From the NCBI GenBank assembly GCA_039679375.1, contig JBDKVA010000054.1, positions 1 through 12,005 on the forward strand: a DNA stretch of 12,005 bases, given 5' to 3'. Shown here in pieces: positions 7,973-12,005 of this stretch (the first letter of the stretch is position 1; every line of letters begins with the position of its first letter). This stretch comes from JBDKVA01 sp039679375. Its GTDB lineage: Bacteria > Bacillota > Clostridia > Acetivibrionales > DTU013. The position numbers and the translations under genes are program-made. Under the pieces are notes generated by a model. That model was not told the DNA's origin. It did no database searches and was given only the letters and a program-made list of their open reading frames with translations.

Positions 7973-8011
7973 CATGTCTTCCGTTATTTATGATTTTATG
8001 CGTTTCACAGA

Positions 8012-9166
8012 CTATTTGCCGATTCTTTCGCTTGTAGCCTGGACGCCGTCTTTCAGTCCGATAACAACAATTGCTTTAACGGCGTTGTGATTTTGGTCTA
8101 TGCTGAAAGAACCTGTGACTCCGACGAAATCCTTAGTTGCCTCGAGGGCATCCTTGACAGATTCGCCATTCAGCTTTTCAGCGCGGCCGATGCCGTCCGC
8201 AAGAAACTTTACAAGGTCGTATCCAAGGGCGTTAAAAGCATCGGGCTCTTTGTTGTATTTTGCCTTAAAATCCTTTATGAACTGTGCCACTGCAGGGTCC
8301 TTGTCAAGCGAAGAGTAGTGGTTTGAGAAGTAAACATCATTGAGCGCCTTCGCGCCGGCCAGATTAATCAGCTCGGGAGAATCAAACCCGTCTGCGCCCA
8401 AAATCGGGACGGTAATTCCCTGGGTGCGGGCTTGTTTGATGATAAGTCCGACTTCTTCATAATAGCCCGGAATAAAAATAGTATCAATATCCTTATTCTT
8501 AATGCTTGTAATAACAGCGTTAAAATCCGTATCGCCTTTCAGATATGCTTCCTGGGCGACAATAGCGCCGCCGCCTGCTTCAAAGGTTGTTTTAAAGCTT
8601 GCCGCCAGTCCCTTTGCATAATCGCTGGAGCTGTCCATGATAATAACAGCCTTCTTTTTGGAAAGGTTTTTAAGGGCATAGGTCGCCATTACTTCTCCCT
8701 GGTAGGAATCGCTGAAGCAGATACGGAAGGCGTATTCCTTAACGCCTGACGCGTCGACCGTAACATCATCTCCCGTAGCGGAGCCCGAAGCGACGGGTAC
8801 CTTGTACTTTGCCGCGACAGGGATCGTCGCCTTAAATCTGCCGGTAGTGGCAGGACCAAGAACTGCGATAACCTTATCCTTTGTCATCAGCTTGGTGGCA
8901 AGGGTAGTGGCTTCGGCAGCTTCAGACTTGTTATCATACTTGACCGCCTCAATCTTCTTGCCGTTGATACCTCCTGCCGCGTTGATCTGTTCGATAGCCA
9001 GTTCAATACCTTCTACTGAGCTTTGTCCATAGGTTGCAACACCGCCGGACAACTCGTAGTTGATGCCGATCTTGATTTCATTGGCATTTGAAGCGGCTCC
9101 TCCGCAGCCGGATAAAACAGACAGCACCATGACGGCCATAAGCACAACATTAACTACTTTTTTCAT
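8012..9166 (-). CDS. livJ: Branched-chain amino acid ABC transporter, substrate-binding lipoprotein LivJ
   Basis: This 384-residue extracytoplasmic binding protein captures branched-chain amino acids (or related hydrophobic or amide ligands) and delivers them to LivHM. The N-terminus is a lipoprotein signal (hydrophobic run, then lipobox LSGC with Cys21), so the mature protein is membrane-anchored. The type I periplasmic-binding fold shows in EIKIGINYELSGGVATYGQ, GIELAIEQINAAGGINGKKI and VIAVLGPATTGRFKATIPVA, followed by the second lobe (DTIFIPGYYEEVGLIIKQAR, PILGADGFDSPEL). A GTG six bases upstream (9172) is in frame, but the ribosome site GGAGA is only two bases from it and eight from the ATG at 9166, so the ATG is used. 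The ligand cannot be fixed from sequence; BCAA is the family default and is supported by neighbouring azlCD. Confidence 0.93.
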   Translation of the reverse strand: MKKVVNVVLMAVMVLSVLSGCGGAASNANEIKIGINYELSGGVATYGQSSVEGIELAIEQINAAGGINGKKIEAVKYDNKSEAAEATTLATKLMTKDKVIAVLGPATTGRFKATIPVAAKYKVPVASGSATGDDVTVDASGVKEYAFRICFSDSYQGEVMATYALKNLSKKKAVIIMDSSSDYAKGLAASFKTTFEAGGGAIVAQEAYLKGDTDFNAVITSIKNKDIDTIFIPGYYEEVGLIIKQARTQGITVPILGADGFDSPELINLAGAKALNDVYFSNHYSSLDKDPAVAQFIKDFKAKYNKEPDAFNALGYDLVKFLADGIGRAEKLNGESVKDALEATKDFVGVTGSFSIDQNHNAVKAIVVIGLKDGVQATSERIGK

Positions 9167-9195
9167 TTTCACACTCTCCTTATTTTTATTTAATA

Positions 9196-9225
9196 TTTAT
9201 ATAAAAGTATTTGCCTGTGTATCAA
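9196..9225 (-). promoter_or_regulatory. Candidate proximal promoter of livJ
   Basis: On the minus strand, TTGATA (9220-9225) is followed after 16 bases by TATATA (9198-9203), or after 18 by TATAAA (9196-9201). It lies about 30 bases before the livJ start and just downstream of the hairpin at 9229-9259, so transcripts from here would avoid that hairpin. Confidence 0.5.
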
Positions 9226-9228
9226 TAC

Positions 9229-9259
9229 AAAAAAAGTCTTGTCCCTATAAAGGCAAAAC
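9229..9259 (-). terminator. Hairpin plus T-run in the azlD-livJ gap: terminator or attenuator
   Basis: On the minus strand, GTTTTGCCT (9251-9259) pairs with GGGACAAGAC (9236-9245), about 9 bp with one bulged A and G-U pairs, followed by seven T (9229-9235). It can end azlCD transcripts or act as an attenuator for livJ. An upstream GCAAAA (9267-9272) can pair instead with TTTTGC (9253-9258) of its 5' arm, giving a competing hairpin. Confidence 0.6.
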
Positions 9260-9383
9260 TCCATTATTTTGCATTGTATCGCTTATATTTATCCAACCGT
9301 AACTCAATAAACAATAAATCTGTATGTTGAATCTTACTTTCTCTGTTAGCTTTCCCAATTGATACAGCCTTTATTTTTTTCTA

Positions 9384-9412
9384 ATTTTATATCTTCTATT
9401 TTCATTTGTCAA
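9384..9412 (-). promoter_or_regulatory. Candidate distal promoter upstream of the livJ leader
   Basis: On the minus strand, a perfect TTGACA (9407-9412), 17-base spacer and TAAAAT (9384-9389, five of six) form a good sigma-A match. Transcription from here would make a leader of about 210 bases to livJ that includes the hairpin at 9229-9259. Because the region is AT-rich, a chance match is possible. Confidence 0.5.
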
Positions 9413-9532
9413 ATAGTTTTTAGCCCTAGACACCACTGCTTTTTATGGTTTCTTGCTTTTTGCCCGCCGGTTTTTTATCGTTTTTTACTTTTCTGTTTTT
9501 TATGTAAATCCGGAGATGATTTTCTTCCATTC

Positions 9533-9868
9533 CTATACGAAAACAAACTGAACCATTATCATATAAATCACCGTACCGGCACCTATGCTCATAAGCGTAT
9601 TTCTTTTCCACAGATGAATTGCAGCAACCGCGGCAATCGCAATAAATTCAGGCAGACCATACGGAAAAGATGCAACTCCGGTATTTTTCAGACAGTAAAT
9701 GATCAGCATCCCGATGATCGCAAAGGGCAGAACACTTCCGAGATAAGTCACAAATTCCGGCGTATTTCTGTTAGCCGGGAACAGTATAAAGGGAACCGCT
9801 CTCAGCAAAAGGGTAGTTACGGCAATGATCACAATGATGATCACGGATTCACCGGAAGTAAGCGTCAT
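9533..9868 (-). CDS. azlD: Branched-chain amino acid exporter small subunit AzlD
   Basis: This 111-residue integral membrane protein has about four hydrophobic segments. It is the small partner of AzlC in a two-component exporter of branched-chain amino acids (best known for azaleucine resistance in B. subtilis). TTLLLRAVPFILFPANRNTPEFVTYLGSVLPFAIIGML is the typical AzlD core (R-x-x-P near the N-terminus, then the small-residue loop and the LPxAI helix). The ATG at 9868 overlaps the azlC stop as ATGA and has GGAGG eight bases upstream, so translation is coupled to azlC. The same frame stays open to 10030, but that extension lies wholly inside azlC and is not used. The length matches the family (about 100-110). 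Confidence 0.88.
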   Translation of the reverse strand: MTLTSGESVIIIVIIAVTTLLLRAVPFILFPANRNTPEFVTYLGSVLPFAIIGMLIIYCLKNTGVASFPYGLPEFIAIAAVAAIHLWKRNTLMSIGAGTVIYMIMVQFVFV

Positions 9869-10557
9869 GGCGAGCACCTCCGTTCTATCGGTTTTTTGAG
9901 GGCCGCCAGTGCAATTAAAATGATCAGCATGGAAGGCAGTATAAAGTCTTCCGCTCCAAATATCAACAGGCATAAAAGAGATCCGCATATCCCCGTAACG
10001 GCTGGAAGATGCTCCTTGTTGGATTTCCACTGATCCAGGAATATAACAACAAACAAAGCTGTCATGACAAAGTCGATTCCTTTAGTATTGATCGGGAATG
10101 CGGACCCAAGCATCCCTCCTATGGCGGAACCGGCTATCCAGTAGATCTGGTCAAGGAATGCAATCATAAAATAAAACAGGTTGCTGTCGATTCCGAAGGG
10201 CACATCTGCCGAGCATATTAATGAAAAGGTTTCATCGGTAAGAGAGAATATCATATAGGGCTTTTTCCTCCCCATTCCCTTAAACCTGTCCAGCATGGCC
10301 AGTCCATAAAAAAGATGCCTTGCATTGATGACCAGTGTCATGAAAAATGCAACGATTGGGTTGAAGCCGGAGGTAAGCAGGTTAATTGCGACAAATTGCA
10401 TGGAACCCGCATAGATGCAAACGCTCATCAGTATAGCCCAACCAAAATGGTAACCCCTGCTGTACAGGAGGATCCCGAAAGCGATACCCAAAAACAGGTA
10501 TCCGGTCATAACCGGTATCGTATATCGAAAAGCAGCCTTTAACGCTTTGAGTTTCAT
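9865..10557 (-). CDS. azlC: Branched-chain amino acid exporter large subunit AzlC
   Basis: This 230-residue membrane protein is the large subunit of the AzlCD exporter. The N-terminal KAAFRYTIPVMTGYLFLGIAFGILL, the YAGSMQFVAINLL motif (family form YAGSxQF) and the NARHLFYGLAML segment (about 98-109) are classic AzlC features; further hydrophobic segments run to the C-terminus. The open frame reaches 10641, but ATG 10557 has GGGGA about eight bases upstream and starts where AzlC proteins normally start, and the promoter lies within the 28-residue extension, so 10557 is chosen. It overlaps azlD by ATGA. It probably relieves excess leucine, isoleucine or valine, the opposite direction to the liv importer next door. 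Confidence 0.9.
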   Translation of the reverse strand: MKLKALKAAFRYTIPVMTGYLFLGIAFGILLYSRGYHFGWAILMSVCIYAGSMQFVAINLLTSGFNPIVAFFMTLVINARHLFYGLAMLDRFKGMGRKKPYMIFSLTDETFSLICSADVPFGIDSNLFYFMIAFLDQIYWIAGSAIGGMLGSAFPINTKGIDFVMTALFVVIFLDQWKSNKEHLPAVTGICGSLLCLLIFGAEDFILPSMLIILIALAALKKPIERRCSP

Positions 10558-10591
10558 TTGATCATTCCCCGCACAAAATGACGTCTTTCCT

Positions 10592-10620
10592 ATTATACTT
10601 GCTGTTTTTTGTGTAATCAA
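10592..10620 (-). promoter_or_regulatory. Sigma-A promoter for azlCD
   Basis: On the minus strand, TTGATT (10615-10620), exactly 17 bases, then a perfect TATAAT (10592-10597), about 35 bases before the azlC start. It supports the shorter azlC start, because the longer one would lie upstream of the transcription start. Confidence 0.7.
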
Positions 10621-10658
10621 GCTGCATTTGGGAAAACACAAACATGCTTCTATTCCGA

Positions 10659-10687
10659 TTGACGAAATGACGAGCTTCGGTTAATAT
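10659..10687 (+). promoter_or_regulatory. Candidate promoter for ytvI
   Basis: TTGACG (10659-10664), 17 bases, TAATAT (10682-10687). The start codon at 10708 follows closely, with AGGAG (10697-10701) as ribosome site. The match fits a housekeeping sigma factor; a sporulation sigma cannot be excluded. It diverges from the azlC promoter, with about 40 bases between the two -35 elements. Confidence 0.5.
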
Positions 10688-10707
10688 AAATATGACAGGA
10701 GTGCAAT

Positions 10708-11889
10708 ATGAATTTTCGAATCAATTACAGGCTCAAAAAAATACTGATCTTCGCCGCAGTCGTGGTATCTGTGCTCGCAGGCGTTTTCCTTTCGTTCCGG
10801 TTAGCATATTTTCTTCTGCCGTTTCTGATTGCATTTGCGCTATCTTCTCTCATGGAGCCGATTATAAGGCAGATGGGGAAGCTGCATATCAAAAGAAAAA
10901 TAGCCGCGCCTGTTGTGCTACTTATATTGCTTGCCATCATTGTTTTCCTGTTAATCATTATCCTGCTTAGATTGATCGAAGAGTTCAAATCACTGATCAT
11001 ATCCGCTCCGGGATTACTGTCAAGCGTCTATTCCCAGTTCGTAGAATGGACGGACAAAAGCACAAAGCTTTTTGAATGGCTGCCAAAGGAAATCACAGAC
11101 AACCTCGGCAGTATCATATCCAATCTGTCATCTGCGATCACCAATCTCGGGACGACTGTTCTCAAGGGTGCATACACAACTGCAATATCCTTCCCCGAAG
11201 CACTGGTCTTTACAGTGATTACCGTAATGGCGACCTATTTCATGGCAAGCGACCGGGAAAAAATCTCTTCCGTCTTTCATCACCATCTGCCTGAAAGCTG
11301 GATCAAACGGATCCTCAGCATAAAAAAGGATATGTTCTCGGCGGTGTTCGGATACCTGCGCGCCGCATTGATCATCATGTCCATCACGTTCATAGAGTTG
11401 TTTATAGGCTTTAACATCATTGGCGTCAAATACCCACTGCTTCTCGCATTTCTCATCTCCATCATTGACGCTCTGCCGGTGCTTGGTACAGGTGGAGTCC
11501 TGATCCCATGGGCATTGTATTCCTTTGTTACGAATGACATCCGGATGGGCGTCTCATTAATTGTGCTCTATCTGATCGTCCTCGTAATACGGCAGATCAT
11601 CGAGCCAAAGATCGTCGGACGCCAGATCGGCGTCTATCCCCTATTGACTCTGGCCGCAATGTATACGGGGCTTCAATTGATAGGCTTTGCAGGACTCATT
11701 CTGGGACCCATCACCTTTTTGCTGGTACGCAATATATTCATTGCGATCTACAAAGGCAGGACATTTAAGGATATTATAGGCTATTACCCGGAAGGTACTT
11801 CAAAGCCCGGAAACGCCTCAAAGCCTGAACACGCTTCACCGTCAGCGGGTACGGCAGGTGACGCCGCAGGTGATGCATCAATCGAGTAG
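10708..11889 (+). CDS. ytvI: YtvI-type sporulation membrane protein, AI-2E transporter family; C-terminus ends in an intron
   Basis: This 393-residue multipass membrane protein belongs to the AI-2E/PerM family. It has a paired N-terminal hydrophobic region (about 10-100), an amphipathic middle (SLIISAPGLLSSVYSQFVEWTD), LVFTVITVMATYFMASDREKI (about 166-187), then the conserved end with IIDALPVLGTGGVLIPWALYSF (about 252-273), EPKIVGRQIGVYPLLTLAAMYTGLQLIGFAGLILGPI and a last helix. This matches the YtvI branch linked to sporulation in Firmicutes; molecular function is unknown. The start has AGGAG six bases upstream. The core ends near residue 362 and a hydrophilic tail follows with repeats SKPGNA, SKPEHA and AGDAAGDAS. 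The final codons ATC GAG TAG (11881-11889) coincide with the end of a minus-strand group II intron, so the native C-terminus is probably different. The membrane core looks intact. Confidence 0.85.
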   Translation: MNFRINYRLKKILIFAAVVVSVLAGVFLSFRLAYFLLPFLIAFALSSLMEPIIRQMGKLHIKRKIAAPVVLLILLAIIVFLLIIILLRLIEEFKSLIISAPGLLSSVYSQFVEWTDKSTKLFEWLPKEITDNLGSIISNLSSAITNLGTTVLKGAYTTAISFPEALVFTVITVMATYFMASDREKISSVFHHHLPESWIKRILSIKKDMFSAVFGYLRAALIIMSITFIELFIGFNIIGVKYPLLLAFLISIIDALPVLGTGGVLIPWALYSFVTNDIRMGVSLIVLYLIVLVIRQIIEPKIVGRQIGVYPLLTLAAMYTGLQLIGFAGLILGPITFLLVRNIFIAIYKGRTFKDIIGYYPEGTSKPGNASKPEHASPSAGTAGDAAGDASIE

Positions 11890-11950
11890 GAGGCGGCTAA
11901 TCGCCGCCGACCTCTCACACCACCGTATGTGCGGTTCCGCGTACGGCGGT

Positions 11951-12005
11951 TCAATAGTTTAAATGCAGTGCCTCGTATTTCTCGGCTATGTCCACATAGC
12001 CGAGG
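11951..12005 (-). CDS. Possible C-terminal end of the intron-encoded protein (partial)
   Basis: From the right edge the minus strand is open for 17 codons (LGYVDIAEKYEALHLNY), ending in TGA at 11951-11953, immediately before domain V. Intron-encoded reverse transcriptase/maturase genes sit in domain IV and may end this close to domain V. The fragment is too short to recognise. The same bases form an inverted repeat (CTCGGCTATGT against ACATAGCCGAG), so it may be only a structured part of domain IV. Confidence 0.3.
   Translation of the reverse strand, partial: LGYVDIAEKYEALHLNY
11981..12004. repeat. 11-bp inverted repeat in presumed intron domain IV
   Basis: CTCGGCTATGT and ACATAGCCGAG pair perfectly with a two-base gap (realistically 10 bp with a four-base loop). 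It lies upstream of domain V in intron sense and could be part of a domain IV stem. The window ends one base beyond it, so the full structure is not visible. Confidence 0.6.

Larger units (their letters stand above)
9173..9532 (-). other. 360-base azlD-livJ intergenic region
   Basis: This AT-rich gap (minus sense) holds a distal promoter candidate (9384-9412), a possible leader, a hairpin with T-run (9229-9259), a proximal promoter candidate (9196-9225) and the livJ ribosome site (AGGAGA, 9175-9180). No intrinsic terminator is visible directly after azlD (9407-9532), so azlCD transcripts may continue to the 9229-9259 hairpin. I saw no T-box GGTGGNACCGCG motif and no riboswitch that I recognise. 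Confidence 0.6.
11881..12005 (-). mobile_element. Group II intron, 3' end (remainder beyond right edge)
   Basis: Read on the minus strand, the sequence gives the characteristic tail of a bacterial group II intron. Domain V is at 11919-11950: lower stem ACCGCCGT/ACGGTGGT, upper stem GCG/CGC closed by a GAAC loop, a bulge, and CGC at the catalytic-triad position. Domain VI is at 11881-11916: GAG-AGG pairs with CCT-CTC leaving one bulged A (complement of base 11887), the presumed branch point, below a perfect GGCGGC/GCCGCC hairpin. The bulged A is the seventh base from the end CGAT, as expected for the 3' splice site at about 11881 (uncertain by one base). The intron lies antisense to ytvI and starts outside the window. 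I cannot assign its class. Confidence 0.78.

Noticed and set aside
9426..9530. Basic 34-residue minus-strand peptide (starts MEENHLRIYIKNRK) after azlD
   Set aside because: No convincing ribosome site; its lysine-rich composition follows from AT-rich intergenic DNA, and no family is recognised.
9173..9532. T-box or known riboswitch in the livJ leader
   Set aside because: The conserved GGTGGNACCGCG T-box sequence is absent and no other riboswitch core was recognised; only a simple hairpin pair is seen.
9359..10033. Plus-strand open frame of 224 codons opposite azlD and azlC
   Set aside because: It lies antisense to two well-recognised genes, has no ribosome site, and its protein looks like a reverse-frame shadow without recognisable domains.
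1..12005. CRISPR array, tRNA, rRNA, toxin-antitoxin or defence genes
   Set aside because: No regularly spaced repeats, cloverleaf-like segments, or motifs of such families were found on either strand.

Overview
The window looks like the chromosome of a low-to-moderate GC, spore-forming Clostridia-type Firmicute. The reasons are strong AGGAGG-type ribosome sites, sigma-A-like promoters, a YtvI-type sporulation membrane protein, and Firmicutes-style liv and azl genes. Everything is on the minus strand except ytvI. No species can be named from the sequence alone.

Layout from left to right. (1) At 1-170 is the N-terminal end of a probable FAD-dependent dehydrogenase that runs off the left edge. 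(2) At 366-1007 is a small exported protein with a copper-amine-oxidase-N-like repeat and an Ig-like region. It has a near-consensus promoter and ends at a 42-base perfect palindrome that is probably its terminator. (3) At 1279-3690 is a family GH2 beta-mannosidase. (4) At 3791-9166 is a complete branched-chain amino acid (BCAA) ABC importer: livJ (binding lipoprotein), livH and livM (permeases), livG and livF (ATPases), then a CBS-CBS-ACT protein as last gene. livH to the CBS-ACT gene are packed with gaps of 3-4 bases or overlaps, and several Shine-Dalgarno sites lie inside the last codons of the gene before. (5) At 9865-10557 and 9533-9868 are azlC and azlD, a two-part BCAA exporter, just upstream of livJ on the same strand. 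(6) On the plus strand, ytvI starts at 10708 and diverges from azlC. (7) At the right edge is the 3' end of a group II intron on the minus strand, directly abutting ytvI.

How the genes may work together: the liv cluster imports leucine, isoleucine and valine, while azlCD exports them. The 360-base azlD-livJ gap holds two promoter candidates and a hairpin-plus-T-run with a possible competing hairpin and a nine-codon reading frame (MQNNGVLPL), which resembles an attenuator. A 13-bp hairpin between livJ and livHMGF may let the binding protein be made in excess. The CBS-ACT protein is a candidate intracellular sensor.

I found no CRISPR array, tRNA, rRNA, phage or defence system. The least ordinary points are the intron that supplies the last codons and stop of ytvI, and the possible livJ leader attenuator. 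The rest is conventional metabolism and transport.
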